A DNA stretch of 64,000 nt from JAPOPJ01 sp964538885 (GCA_964538885.1 CAZIHR010000072.1:1-64000), one strand, 5' to 3'; shown: positions 41,601 through 51,043, numbered from the stretch's first letter. The notes: generated by a model not told the origin, from the sequence alone. Program-made: numbers and translations.

Positions 41601-42155
41601 ATGGACAAAGAGCGTGTCAAAAAACTCGTAAGAGAATTGATAATTGAGATAGGTGAAGACCCCACCAGAGAGGGACTCAAAGGAACTCCCGAAAGAATTT
41701 CATGTATGTACAAGGAGATCTTTGCCGGATATGACTCTGATTCGGAACTATCTGTGCAGTTCTCCGAGGACTCGGACGTGGTTCTTGCACGCGATATCCA
41801 GTTTTATTCTATGTGTGAACACCACATGTTGCCGTTCATGGGAAAGATCCACATAGCATATTCTCCAAACGGTAGAGTCTTTGGCATATCAAAACTGATT
41901 CGGCTGGTAGAAAAATACTCAAAGCGACTACAAATTCAAGAACGTCTTACCAAGAATATAGCAGACGAGCTGTTTGCGCAGGGTGTCAAAGGGGTGGCGG
42001 TTCTAGCAGAGGCAGAACATCTATGCATGAAGATGCGCGGGGTCAAGAATGACGCAAAGCTGTTCTCTTCGGCATATAGAGGAATATATGAGAAAACGGA
42101 TGAAAAAGAAGGCATCATGGCAATAATTAAGAATCGTCAAGACAAATCATTTTAG
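41601..42155 (+). CDS. folE: GTP cyclohydrolase I
   Basis: Opens GTP to dihydroneopterin triphosphate, the first step toward preQ0 (and pterins). The zinc and active-site residues lie in FYSMCEHHMLPFMGKIHIAY and EHLCMKMRGVKND. GRVFGISKLIRLVEKYSKRLQIQERLTKNIAD is the usual core helix. The 184-residue length is normal. It lies between queE and queC, so the deazaguanine role is likely. The queD step is not seen in this window. Confidence 0.95.
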   Translation: MDKERVKKLVRELIIEIGEDPTREGLKGTPERISCMYKEIFAGYDSDSELSVQFSEDSDVVLARDIQFYSMCEHHMLPFMGKIHIAYSPNGRVFGISKLIRLVEKYSKRLQIQERLTKNIADELFAQGVKGVAVLAEAEHLCMKMRGVKNDAKLFSSAYRGIYEKTDEKEGIMAIIKNRQDKSF

Positions 42156-42199
42156 GCACAGCCTTAAAAATTAAATAAGCACTCCCTTTGAGCAAATTC

Positions 42200-42451
42200 A
42201 TGGGATCGCACTCCAACGTACACATACCAAAAGAATCATGGCCGCACTGGACATGGTATGTAATTGAGTTTGGAATAGTACTTGCAGTATCCATGTTGGT
42301 ATCAAGAGAGATTACAGACTCGATCGCAGATCTGCCACCCGACACACAAAACTGGGTATTTATGGGAATAGTTGGTGTGATCTTTTTTGTTTGGTATATT
42401 GTAATTAGGGGACTAGTACTCAAAAAGAAGATACTTGAAAACAAATACTAG
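42200..42451 (+). CDS. Small membrane protein with two transmembrane segments
   Basis: 83 residues from the ATG at 42200 (a TTG at 42188 is an alternative). It has WYVIEFGIVLAVSMLVS and WVFMGIVGVIFFVWYIVIRGLVL as membrane helices and a basic KKKILENKY tail inside. It is convergent with queC, the stops 1 bp apart. Role unknown. Confidence 0.65.
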   Translation: MGSHSNVHIPKESWPHWTWYVIEFGIVLAVSMLVSREITDSIADLPPDTQNWVFMGIVGVIFFVWYIVIRGLVLKKKILENKY

Positions 42452-42452
42452 G

Positions 42453-43127
42453 TCATCTCAAATATCTTGTCTTGTCTGTAATTTTGGCATCTCCAAAGGC
42501 TGCCTTCCTATTGTTGCATGACTCACATGTGCCGCAGTGATATCGCCCATTACTATAACAGCTCCATGTTCTAAAGATGTCATCACCAATTACCCTATAG
42601 CCTGCTTGGATCAGATTGCTCTTGGAGAGTCCCTCAATATATGGAGACCATATATTCAGAGTTTTCCGCATACCGGCCTTGATTCCATCAATCTCGCCCA
42701 TATTAAATGCAGAAGCAAGCAGCTTGGCAAATCGAGGTCTACAGTCCGGATAGTGTTTGTCACCCATATGTGCACCATATGCCACTATAGAGGCTCCCAA
42801 TGAATAGGCCCACGCAGAGGCAATGGCAAGAAAGACAGCATTTCTGATTGGAACCACAATCGAGTATTCAAATGAGCCTGGAAGATCTCCCTTTCTGCCA
42901 GTGAGTACGTTGGAATCTCCATAAAGTGACTTCATAAATCCCATGTCAACAATTCGATGTTGTTTGAAGGCAAACATCTTTGCAAATGTCTTGGCTGAAC
43001 GAATCTCTTTGGCTGCCTTTTGGCCGTACGAAAATGAGATGCCATACAATTCATATCTTGGCTGTAAAAGTGTTGCACAGCATACAGAATCCATTCCTCC
43101 ACTAAACACCATCACTGCCTTCTTCAT
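42453..43127 (-). CDS. queC: 7-cyano-7-deazaguanine (preQ0) synthase
   Basis: ATP-dependent conversion of 7-carboxy-7-deazaguanine to preQ0. The N-terminal PP-loop is MVFSGGMDSVCCATLL. The C-terminal zinc site is SCYSNGRYHCGTCESC (four cysteines). YGISFSYGQKAAKEI and VPIRNAVFLAIASAWA are also typical. 224 residues. It is third in a minus-strand operon after the GPN GTPase and thrB, 4 bp from thrB. Confidence 0.95.
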   Translation of the reverse strand: MKKAVMVFSGGMDSVCCATLLQPRYELYGISFSYGQKAAKEIRSAKTFAKMFAFKQHRIVDMGFMKSLYGDSNVLTGRKGDLPGSFEYSIVVPIRNAVFLAIASAWAYSLGASIVAYGAHMGDKHYPDCRPRFAKLLASAFNMGEIDGIKAGMRKTLNIWSPYIEGLSKSNLIQAGYRVIGDDIFRTWSCYSNGRYHCGTCESCNNRKAAFGDAKITDKTRYLR

Positions 43128-43131
43128 CTAA

Positions 43132-44058
43132 TCATTCCTGCCGCCTTACTGTGGCACCCATAGCTGGTCGACATATGATGGTCTGACAATCAATCGTGAC
43201 AGAGGCAAATCCAATACTCATGGCATTAACAATGTCATCCAAGTTGGATTTTGTATCTGCAAATGCAATCACTGAGGGGCCAGCGCCACTTATTGTAACT
43301 CCTAATGCACCTGCTTTCAAGGCATTTTCTTTGACCGCGGCAAAGCCGGGAATTAGATGCATTCTGGCCGGCTCCACAATTGTATCTTTAATTGAGGTGC
43401 CGATCAGTTGGGTGTCTTTTTGCATGAATCCTGCAACAATTGATGCTGCATATGCAAGATTTGTTACACTGTCTATAAAATTTATCTTGGAAGGCAATAC
43501 ACTTCGTGAAACACTGGTCTTCTTTGCAGGTACCTGTAATTTTGGCACGGCAACACATAACTGAAGATTTGTGGGTGGATCTATTCTGATCACATCAAGT
43601 GGGTCCGTCCTGATTATTACAAATCCGCCAAGTACGGATGCTGCCACATTGTCATAGTGGATAGATCCCGCACTTGCCTTTTCTCCATATCCAGCAAATT
43701 CCACAAGAGAGTTGGCATCAAGTCCCAGATCAAATAGCTTGTCTGTTGCAACTGCGGCGGCGGCCGCCGATGCTGCGCTGCTGCCCAATCCAAAGCCAGC
43801 AGGAACTCTCTTCTTTATCTTGATTTGTATGCCACCATCTAACTTGAATTTTTCTTGCATGTTTTTTACAACCAGCCCCGCCGTATTGTTTTCGGGTTTT
43901 GTAGGCACACCACCATCTGCAATAATTGATACTTCTGTACCTTTTCTTGTCAAAGTGATTTCGTCAAAAAAGGCATCAAGTGCAAGTCCAAACACATCAA
44001 AGCCGGGGCCCAAATTCGCAGTAGATGATGGGGCACTCACGGTAATCTCAGAGACCAC
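43132..44058 (-). CDS. thrB: Homoserine kinase
   Basis: GHMP-family kinase phosphorylating homoserine for threonine synthesis. It starts VSAPSSTANLGPGFDVFGLAL, with the ATP loop VPAGFGLGSSAASAAAAAVA. GVTISGAGPSVIAFA is the third GHMP motif. The 308-residue length is normal. Its ATG overlaps the stop of the GPN GTPase gene by one base (TAATG). Confidence 0.95.
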   Translation of the reverse strand: MVSEITVSAPSSTANLGPGFDVFGLALDAFFDEITLTRKGTEVSIIADGGVPTKPENNTAGLVVKNMQEKFKLDGGIQIKIKKRVPAGFGLGSSAASAAAAAVATDKLFDLGLDANSLVEFAGYGEKASAGSIHYDNVAASVLGGFVIIRTDPLDVIRIDPPTNLQLCVAVPKLQVPAKKTSVSRSVLPSKINFIDSVTNLAYAASIVAGFMQKDTQLIGTSIKDTIVEPARMHLIPGFAAVKENALKAGALGVTISGAGPSVIAFADTKSNLDDIVNAMSIGFASVTIDCQTIICRPAMGATVRRQE

Positions 44059-44816
44059 TAGTCATCCACCTCCTCACCTAAATTGAGGATTCGACTCAAC
44101 GCACCCTCCAAGTTTACCAGCCCGTCTCCTGTGACGTTGGATATTGGTATCAGTCCTTGCGCAAGTCCTCCCAGATTCAGCCCTCTCAAAATGGTTGAAG
44201 TTAGGGAATATGTCTCTCCATCAGCCTCTCTTGCAATATCATCCTCAAGTTTTTTCAGATTGGAGGACCATTGGAGAATGTCTCGTAGCTTGGCTCCGAT
44301 GAGATCCATCTTAGTTATGACGTTGACTGTAGGCAATTCAAGGCGAAGTCTTATAGATGTTGCAAGAAGTGCAATTGAGACAAAATTCATCGGAGTGGTA
44401 ATTAATGCACCATCAAACAGGAATAGACAGGTCTTTTCATCTGATGAAATGTTCTCTGCAACAAAACGTCCACTAGCGCGATACGCAAACAGCTCAATCT
44501 GCCCAGGCGTATCTACCAGTAAATAGTCAGGATTGACACTGTCTATCTCATTTTGAATCTCTTCTATCTTGGATGCAACTAGGTCATTTGCCATTATAAG
44601 CGAGCCGTTAGGTCCTAGATCATACTGCTGCATTATTGATACCACATCAACGTGATCTCTTACATCAATGTCGCACGTATATGGAAGATTTTCCACTCCT
44701 GGATCCAAGTTCAGCACCGCTGTAAATGCACCGTTTTTTGTGTAATACTCGTACAATTTTGATGTGAGAAGAGATTTGCCAGATCCAGCAGTACCAACAA
44801 CAAAGATAGACTTCAT
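44058..44816 (-). CDS. GPN-loop GTPase
   Basis: A 252-residue dimeric GTPase related to eukaryotic Gpn1-3, which assist RNA polymerase II assembly; the archaeal role is unsettled. P-loop FVVGTAGSGKSLLTSK, LNLDPGVENLPY, the defining Gly-Pro-Asn in YDLGPNGSLIMAND, LLVDTPGQIELF and NVITKMDL (G4) are present. First gene of the GPN-thrB-queC operon; divergent from the flippase-like gene, 53 bp apart. Confidence 0.94.
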   Translation of the reverse strand: MKSIFVVGTAGSGKSLLTSKLYEYYTKNGAFTAVLNLDPGVENLPYTCDIDVRDHVDVVSIMQQYDLGPNGSLIMANDLVASKIEEIQNEIDSVNPDYLLVDTPGQIELFAYRASGRFVAENISSDEKTCLFLFDGALITTPMNFVSIALLATSIRLRLELPTVNVITKMDLIGAKLRDILQWSSNLKKLEDDIAREADGETYSLTSTILRGLNLGGLAQGLIPISNVTGDGLVNLEGALSRILNLGEEVDD

Positions 44817-44834
44817 TCGTTGGAATTTCCTTTA

Positions 44835-44850
44835 TTGGCTTATATTTGAA
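44835..44850. promoter_or_regulatory. Shared divergent promoter
   Basis: The TTATATTTGAA element serves as TATA box in both directions, about 28 bp from the ATG of the gene at 44870 and about 25-30 bp from the GPN gene start at 44816. The whole gap is only 53 bp. Confidence 0.4.
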
Positions 44851-44869
44851 TCCATAAAGAAATTAACAG

Positions 44870-45901
44870 ATGAAATGGAGAGTAATTGTAATACCTGTAA
44901 CGCTTGTTCCTATTTTTATCATCGCAATACAGTTTGACATCAAACCTGAAGACATTCTAGCAATTGGTTTGTTTCCGTTTATAGGCGCGGTTGCTGCAAT
45001 GCTAGTAAAGCTGTTCTTGCAGGGAGTAAAGTTCACGTATATAGTACGACAATACATGGGAAAGTTCGATTCATTCTGGAAGCTAAGTGGTGTCAGGATG
45101 GGTAGCGAGTTCATCAAGTTTACAACGCCGATGTTTATAGGTGCAGAGTTTGTAGTGATTTATTATCTGCACAAGAAGGGTGCCAAGCCGTCATCGTCAA
45201 CGTGGATTGCAATTATGGATATAGTTACTGAAGTTCTGGCAGGTGGCATTCTTTCTATCATGGCAGGGATCCTAGCACTGATAAGTGGTGCCTATGTAGT
45301 AGCTACAATAATACTGGGAACCAGCATTGCGGTCACATCTCTGTGGATGGTACTGTTCTTTCTGTCCTCAAAGAAGACATTTCAGGTTCCTAGAATTATT
45401 GCAGTTTTAGCATCCAGATTTGGGAAGGAGAAAGGCCAGAAATACATAACACAGACAAATTCGTGGATGGCCGAAGTCTGTACGATGAGTAGAAAAAATT
45501 TGAAAACTGCCAAGTCAAAAAAAGTCTTTACTATTACACTTCTTTTGTCTTTGGCATCATGGATATTTTATGGAATTTCATTCATGATTATAGCTATTGG
45601 GACCAACTACATCATAGGTGCGTTTGATTCTATAATGGCCGTCATGGGTGCAAACGCAATAGGAAATTTACCTATCACGGTGGGAGGTTCTGGCCTTGCA
45701 GAGTTTGGAATTGTGGCATATATCTACAACTTGAATCCGTTCAACTTTGATATTACGGGGGAAAGTGTGGCAGTCTGGGATGCCGTAATTGGTTGGAGAA
45801 TTGCAACGTATTATATTCCAATTCTCTTTACGTGGTTGCTTCTAGTAAAGCTAGCTTTGAGTAAGATCACCAAGACTGCACAGAATGACAAAAGTTTATG
45901 A
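44870..45901 (+). CDS. Flippase-like membrane protein (LPG synthase TM-region/AglD family)
   Basis: 343 residues with about eight membrane helices. The stretch LWMVLFFLSSKKTF, a cytosolic loop, and NAIGNLPITVGGSGLAEFGIVAYIYNL (the GGxGxxE-type motif) identify the lysylphosphatidylglycerol-synthase membrane-domain/UPF0104 family. In archaea relatives act in lipid-linked glycan transfer (AglD). Substrate unknown here. Confidence 0.85.
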   Translation: MKWRVIVIPVTLVPIFIIAIQFDIKPEDILAIGLFPFIGAVAAMLVKLFLQGVKFTYIVRQYMGKFDSFWKLSGVRMGSEFIKFTTPMFIGAEFVVIYYLHKKGAKPSSSTWIAIMDIVTEVLAGGILSIMAGILALISGAYVVATIILGTSIAVTSLWMVLFFLSSKKTFQVPRIIAVLASRFGKEKGQKYITQTNSWMAEVCTMSRKNLKTAKSKKVFTITLLLSLASWIFYGISFMIIAIGTNYIIGAFDSIMAVMGANAIGNLPITVGGSGLAEFGIVAYIYNLNPFNFDITGESVAVWDAVIGWRIATYYIPILFTWLLLVKLALSKITKTAQNDKSL

Positions 45902-46015
45902 GATTAGAATAATAGATATGCCTGAGATATCTAAATGGATGTTGCCAAATTTTACTTGTGGTGTAGCCAAGCATATTTCTAAGGATTTATTTCTAGGGCA
46001 AGTGATTTCTTCCCA

Positions 46016-46615
46016 ATGGTGGAGATAGCACACGATGTGGGAACAGACAGACAAGAGCTGCTACAGATACTAGTAAGAACAGGCGCATTCCAATATTCAC
46101 AAGATAAGCCATTCCAGCTGACATCAGGAGAAACAAGTCCATACTATTTTGATCTAAGACGACTCAACGGTGACCCAGAAGGAATTAATTCTGTTGCAAA
46201 AACACTCTATCATGCCATTCAACAGATACCAAACATCAAGTCCGTTGGGGGTCTAGAATCTGGCTCCATTTCCATTGCAACTGCAATATCACAGCTAAGT
46301 TGGATTGAGCACCAAAAAAAATTGTCGAATCCTCTTATTGCATCATTTTTTGTCCGCAAGAAACCAAAGAAATACGGAGCTCGTAGGGCAATAGAAGGTA
46401 AGATTGTATCTCCGGCAGTAATCATAGATGATGTGGTGACAAGTGGCATGTCCGCACTGTCTGCAATAAGTATGGTAAGAGAAGAGGGTATCGAATGTGC
46501 CTGTCTAATGGCAATCGTCTTTAGGGGCACAGTAGAGCAGCGTGATACAATTGAGAAAGAGATACAGCTACGATACATATTTGACAAGGATCGCATCATT
46601 GAACAGTTCAAATGA
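46016..46615 (+). CDS. pyrE: Orotate phosphoribosyltransferase
   Basis: Adds orotate to PRPP, giving OMP in pyrimidine synthesis. Features: the N-terminal FQLTSGETSPYYFDLRRL, GGLESGSISIATAIS, and the PRPP loop AVIIDDVVTSGMSALSAI near residue 140. The mobile loop (RKKPKKYGARRAIEG) matches the KxxKxHG region, with Gly-Ala replacing the usual His-Gly. The 199-residue length is normal. Confidence 0.93.
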   Translation: MVEIAHDVGTDRQELLQILVRTGAFQYSQDKPFQLTSGETSPYYFDLRRLNGDPEGINSVAKTLYHAIQQIPNIKSVGGLESGSISIATAISQLSWIEHQKKLSNPLIASFFVRKKPKKYGARRAIEGKIVSPAVIIDDVVTSGMSALSAISMVREEGIECACLMAIVFRGTVEQRDTIEKEIQLRYIFDKDRIIEQFK

Positions 46616-46709
46616 CGTACAACATAATTCTGACTGAAAAGATCATCTTATGAGTCAAGTCTGCTGATTCTGGGCGAAACCGCTTTATCTTTAAACATAC
46701 AGCTCCAAC

Positions 46710-47513
46710 TTGTTGTATTTTAAAGGCAAAAATGTAGTAATAACTGGTGCATCATCAGGCATTGGAAGAGCTGCTGCAACCAAATTTGCAAAGAGAGGGG
46801 CCAATGTAATTCTAGTTGCACGGCGACTAGAGAAGCTACAGCAGGCAGAAGATGAATTAAAGAAATTTGGCATATCTACCATGACTTGCCGGTGTGATGT
46901 GTCAGACAAGCTTCAGGTAGCAAGTCTATACAAAATGGTACAAGATAAATTTGGAGCCATAGATATACTGGTCAATAATGCGGGTTTTGCCATTTATGGA
47001 TCCGTCTCAGATATTACCATTGATGATATAGAGTCACAGATGGCAACCAATTATTTTGGAATGATTTACTGCACAAAATATTTTCTTCCAGACATGCTAG
47101 AAAAACACACTGGTCATATAGTTAATGTCGCATCAGTGGCCGCCAGCTTTGGTTTACCAGGTATTGCCTCATACTGTGCCTCCAAATTTGCAATGTTGGG
47201 ATTCTCAGAAGGACTAAAGTACGAGTTGAGGGGAACCGGCGTAAAGGTCACAGTAGTAAGTCCGATTATGGTCCGTACGGACTTTTTTGACCACCCATCT
47301 TTTGAAAATATGCCCAGATATTCACCGACATCCCTGAGTGCTGAAACTGTTGCAAAGGCAGTATTGAAGGCGGCAAACTCTTCTCGTCTAGAAATTATAG
47401 TGCCAGCAGCTGCCCGCGCGGCAGTATGGGGCAAACATACGTTCCCGTTTCTAGTAAATCCAATAGTAAGCTCGGCGTTTCAAAAGCAGTTAGACAGTAT
47501 AAAAAAGAACTAG
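46710..47513 (+). CDS. Short-chain dehydrogenase/reductase
   Basis: Classical SDR, 267 residues. Cofactor loop TGASSGIGRAAA, NNAG (LVNNAGFAIYG), catalytic Ser in VASVAASFGLPG and YxxxK as YCASKFAML. The Arg pair in LVARRLEKL suggests NADP preference. The C-terminal region resembles DltE/YqjQ-like SDRs of unknown substrate. TTG start with a TATA-like TTTAAAC about 20-25 bp upstream. Confidence 0.92.
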   Translation: MLYFKGKNVVITGASSGIGRAAATKFAKRGANVILVARRLEKLQQAEDELKKFGISTMTCRCDVSDKLQVASLYKMVQDKFGAIDILVNNAGFAIYGSVSDITIDDIESQMATNYFGMIYCTKYFLPDMLEKHTGHIVNVASVAASFGLPGIASYCASKFAMLGFSEGLKYELRGTGVKVTVVSPIMVRTDFFDHPSFENMPRYSPTSLSAETVAKAVLKAANSSRLEIIVPAAARAAVWGKHTFPFLVNPIVSSAFQKQLDSIKKN

Positions 47514-47514
47514 A

Positions 47515-47907
47515 CTATTCTTCGTCATCGGCAGAGTCAGCAGAACCAACATCTAGCTGTTCCATCGACTTGAGATCAAACTGGTATATGGTGGTCATAT
47601 CTATTTGTTTCTCCGCCTGTAGCCATTCAGAGACACGGTTGCTTAATGGGGCTCGAGATTGATTAAATTTGAATTCATAAACAATGCCTTTTTCTAGATC
47701 TGACGAGTTGATACTGTCTGGCAGATCCATAGTAACAATATGTCGTCCATCCTCAACTGACTCATAAAGCTGAGCATCTATTTTGCCATCATCCGAATAG
47801 ATCTCCAAGATGTAGCCAGTCCTAACAAGCTCAACTGGTTTTTCAAATTTTGCATTTTGGATCTCATCAGAAACCCAATCAGGGATATCATCTCTCTTTT
47901 TTGCCAT
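47515..47907 (-). CDS. Conserved hypothetical protein, acidic C-terminus
   Basis: 130 residues, soluble, starting MAKKRDDIPDWVSDEI. Beta-rich middle (TGYILEIYSDDGKIDAQLYESVEDGRHIVTMDL), then EFKFNQSRAPLSNRVSEWLQAEKQ and a strongly acidic end (SADSADDEE). Function not recognised. It follows the 47919-48248 gene by 11 bp, so probably one operon. Confidence 0.65.
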   Translation of the reverse strand: MAKKRDDIPDWVSDEIQNAKFEKPVELVRTGYILEIYSDDGKIDAQLYESVEDGRHIVTMDLPDSINSSDLEKGIVYEFKFNQSRAPLSNRVSEWLQAEKQIDMTTIYQFDLKSMEQLDVGSADSADDEE

Positions 47908-47918
47908 AGTGTATCAAC

Positions 47919-48248
47919 CTAGCTCTGTCGTTTTTCTTTTTTGCTTTTTTGCCACCATTCCAGATAATCATCCTGTTTGTCTTGTCGAGTCTTTTCCCTC
48001 TGGTTAAGTCTGTATCTAATGTCTGAAACCTGTTCTCTGGTTGCATATAGACCGCATCTCTTACATATGAAGTGCTTGGTGGAAGGATCCATCTTCATTG
48101 GAATTTCAATCTGATCAAACAACTTGGACAGACCATCTCTACCCTCCATTGCAAGCATGTCATCAGTGTAGCTTTCTTGTATCTTTATCTTCTCCCTAGC
48201 TGTACATTCTGGGCAATTGGGCATGAAGATCACCTTAGTTTTTTCCAT
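47919..48248 (-). CDS. Small zinc-ribbon-like protein
   Basis: 109 residues with two cysteine pairs, CPEC near the start and CKRC near residue 63 (KHFICKRCGLYATREQV), forming a probable zinc ribbon around a helical insert. The C-terminus is highly charged (RLNQREKTRQDKQDDYLEWWQKSKKEKRQS), suggesting nucleic-acid or ribosome contact. Function unknown. Confidence 0.65.
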   Translation of the reverse strand: MEKTKVIFMPNCPECTAREKIKIQESYTDDMLAMEGRDGLSKLFDQIEIPMKMDPSTKHFICKRCGLYATREQVSDIRYRLNQREKTRQDKQDDYLEWWQKSKKEKRQS

Positions 48249-48492
48249 AAAAGCGTTACCACGATTGATTCATCTGCAAAAAAGGATACCAGCTTCAGGG
48301 GCATATGGCTAGTAACACCACATGCAAGATGGTGATTATGTCGGTGGACGATCTCAATAATCTAGCAGGAGAATTGGTATCTTTTTTGCAAGAGTCCTCT
48401 GGTACGTGGTTTTTTATCGTCATCCCTTTCGGTCAGTTTGCCCATCGAACATACCACGCACCAGATTGCCTAAGACTCTTGCAAATTCAGTA

Positions 48493-49728
48493 TTATCTCT
48501 TTTCTTCGAGGATTTGACCTGCAATTCTTGCTGTGTTTGTAGCACCATCTGCAACAAAGTTTTTAGCAAAGTGCTCAAGACCCTCCTCAAATTTGTTATA
48601 GTTCGTTTTGATGCGTGATAGTGCCTTTATTACCTGCTCTGTATTTGTTGCCAGTACGCCTAGGTTTCTCTCGTCAGCCCATTTGATGTTGTTGGTATGC
48701 TCGTCATAGACAGGAATTCCTATGATCGGTTTTGATTTGCCACCAAGAATCTCACCCATAACAGTGTGGGATCCATTAACTACAGCATACGTGCACAAAC
48801 TCAAGACATACTCTTTTTCCTGTTCTGAGAGGAATCCCACATCAATCTGAATCCAGTCGATCTTTCTTTCCAAGGCATCTTGTAGTGTGTATCTTCGTCC
48901 GTCCCGTCCGAGGACCGAGTCAATAGATGGATCATTTCTTGCATGTGAAATTAGTCGTTTCTCATTTCTCATTTCATCTCGAGCAAAAGCATCCTCATAT
49001 CTATGTCCGGTCCAGTCGTTGGTAGACTTGTTCCCAGTCCTCATCCAGTATCCAAATTCAGAATTTTGAATCAGTTTCTCCAGAGTCGTGGTGGGTTCAC
49101 TTGAAATTGTTTGTCGGCGCGTAAAGTGTCCTACATAAGTGACCTTCTCCTTGGCATCCTTTGTGAAGTTAAGGTTATACTCGCACATTGTATATGGAGG
49201 AGGTGAATCTGCCACCAGTATCTTCGATGCTTTTGTTATCTGCTTTGCAATAAAGGAGGTTGACGGAGCAAAATAGGAGCGAGTTTTGTACAGCTTTGGC
49301 TTGAATTGATTGGTGATAAATAGGCTGGGTATGCCGCGGTTTTTTGCCAAGATGTTTGAGCCCATATCACCATCATTGATAACTAGATCAAATTTTTTTT
49401 CATCATACAGATACCTTTCCTGTTTTAGATAGTCTGCAATCTGCTTTAGTAGAGGTGGATGTTTTGAGACTGGCAACAACAAATTAAGTATCGACAGTGA
49501 TACGCTAGGCCCAAATTTGCCATCTATTGGTGTAGGCATCAGTATTTGGTGGATCTGTTTCTCCTTGTCGGGGAACCTTTCAAGTAGTTTTTCATAAACG
49601 TGATCCTTGCTGGAATAGTGGATCTCAAATTCGTCCCTAATGAACTCAGGGAGCACAGAATTGAGCATCATCATGCGGGAATAGTGACCACTGCCCCACG
49701 GATATATGAATTCGCCTATTTTCAGCAC
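48493..49728 (-). CDS. GT-B glycosyltransferase-like protein
   Basis: 411 residues. The N-terminal KIGEFIYPWGSGHYSRMMML has the Gly-His-x-x-R loop of MurG/UGT-type enzymes. The C-terminal GSHTVMGEILGGKSKPIIGIPVYDEHTNNIKWADERNLGVLATN is the nucleotide-sugar site with the usual H/E and Pro-Asp/Gln features of GT1/GT28. The middle contains an unusual Asp/Arg-rich insert (NDWTGHRYEDAFARDEMRNEKR). Likely makes a glycolipid or surface glycan; donor and acceptor unknown. Confidence 0.78.
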   Translation of the reverse strand: MLKIGEFIYPWGSGHYSRMMMLNSVLPEFIRDEFEIHYSSKDHVYEKLLERFPDKEKQIHQILMPTPIDGKFGPSVSLSILNLLLPVSKHPPLLKQIADYLKQERYLYDEKKFDLVINDGDMGSNILAKNRGIPSLFITNQFKPKLYKTRSYFAPSTSFIAKQITKASKILVADSPPPYTMCEYNLNFTKDAKEKVTYVGHFTRRQTISSEPTTTLEKLIQNSEFGYWMRTGNKSTNDWTGHRYEDAFARDEMRNEKRLISHARNDPSIDSVLGRDGRRYTLQDALERKIDWIQIDVGFLSEQEKEYVLSLCTYAVVNGSHTVMGEILGGKSKPIIGIPVYDEHTNNIKWADERNLGVLATNTEQVIKALSRIKTNYNKFEEGLEHFAKNFVADGATNTARIAGQILEEKR

Positions 49729-49757
49729 AGCTTGAGATATGTTGTCTTGTTTAAATT

Positions 49758-50882
49758 CTAATGATTCGATTCAAGTGAGTCAAGAAAGTCATGTATGTTG
49801 TTGGGTCCCACCACAATGGTTATATCTTGCCTATTTTTCAACGCAGAGTCCAGAGTTTTGTCTTCTAGTTCACTGATATCTTTATGATTTTGCAAGAGCA
49901 GCTTCTTCATTTTGCCGATGCGCCTTTCGAGGCGCAGCTCTTTTGCATCTTCAAACACTTGGGAATCAAGTCCGCCAAGTGGAAGAATTGGAATTTTCCC
50001 TCCTTTAAACACTAGGCTTGTGAGATAAGCAACAAGATCCATAGGAAACGTCAGGGGGGATGTTGGAACTGCCACATGTTGAATTTTGCAAGATTCTGCT
50101 CTGCTCATCAATATTTTCAGTACTAGATTTGTTATGTGGGTATAGCTGCTTTTGCCCATGTTTGTCGGTAGGAGAAATAACTCAATAGTTATACGTTCTT
50201 TGAGCATTCTTGGGAGAATTTGGTTGATCATCTTTGCAAGATTGATTAGTTCGGATTTTTTCCTGTAACAGGCAATAACTTTTGGATTGTATCCCTGTCT
50301 TATGGTCTCGTAGCATGAAACTGCTGATAGTTCATCATAGATACCACATATGACATTTGGTTCTGTAGGTTGGAATGGAATGCCTCCTGCACCGCGATCT
50401 AAAAATATGCAGATGTATGCGTTTTTTTTGGTCAGATAAGTGTATAACAACTTGTCATAGTTGTGTTCGGTGCCAGGTTTCGCTCCCATCTCAGATTTTT
50501 TCTCAATTATATTAGATGTTGCAGCAAGTTCTACATCACTTGTAAGGAATCCTTTTGATGTTCCCTCAACTTTTACGAGAAATCGTTCACCCTTGAGCAA
50601 CAGATTCCCACCAATTAGAGATATTTCAGATACGACCTTCTCAAAATCATTTTCAACCAGGCGTGCTATGGCAATCTTACTTATACCAAAAAGCAGACCT
50701 ATTGCAGATGATGCAAACACAGGATCATTGGCATCAACCAGTATTACGTCCCCGTCACGTTTTACTGTATTGAATGGTTGGCTTTTTGCCTTGAGAATGT
50801 ATTTGATGTTGAAGATCAATTGTGGAATTTTATTTTTAGAAAATATAGCAGGAAAGACAACCACATATGATGCTTGTTTCAT
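49758..50882 (-). CDS. ThiI-like THUMP protein with degenerate PP-loop domain
   Basis: 374 residues in the ThiI order: an N-terminal ferredoxin-like part, a THUMP domain at about 60-165 (RFLVKVEGTSKGFLTSDVELAAT...KKNAYICIFLDRGAGGIP), and a PP-loop-like alpha/beta domain. Where ThiI has SGGIDS-type ATP-binding sequence, this protein has GIYDELSAVSCYETIRQGY, so AMP-forming chemistry is probably lost. The later helices and VPTSPLTFPMDLVAYL-type segment keep the fold. It probably binds tRNA but may not thiolate it. Assignment is by motif order only. Confidence 0.65.
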   Translation of the reverse strand: MKQASYVVVFPAIFSKNKIPQLIFNIKYILKAKSQPFNTVKRDGDVILVDANDPVFASSAIGLLFGISKIAIARLVENDFEKVVSEISLIGGNLLLKGERFLVKVEGTSKGFLTSDVELAATSNIIEKKSEMGAKPGTEHNYDKLLYTYLTKKNAYICIFLDRGAGGIPFQPTEPNVICGIYDELSAVSCYETIRQGYNPKVIACYRKKSELINLAKMINQILPRMLKERITIELFLLPTNMGKSSYTHITNLVLKILMSRAESCKIQHVAVPTSPLTFPMDLVAYLTSLVFKGGKIPILPLGGLDSQVFEDAKELRLERRIGKMKKLLLQNHKDISELEDKTLDSALKNRQDITIVVGPNNIHDFLDSLESNH

Positions 50883-51030
50883 TCACTAGTTATCTAATAT
50901 GCCTGTTTATAATTTAGTATAAAGTTTTTGAGAATTACACAAATTCCAGCTAGCAAGCAAAAGTAAATTGGTGCAAACTGTATTTGACTACCTGTAGGCA
51001 CATGTGAGAGGCAGTGTAAATTTTTGGACA

Positions 51031-51043
51031 ATTAATATAAAAC
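51031..51043 (+). promoter_or_regulatory. TATA region of cysH-sat
   Basis: ATTAATATAAAAC lies about 24 bp before the GTG at 51062. A short inverted repeat, ACTAG-TAAAT-CTAGT (51042-51056), sits between it and the start and could be an operator, but arms of 5 bp are weak evidence. Confidence 0.35.
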
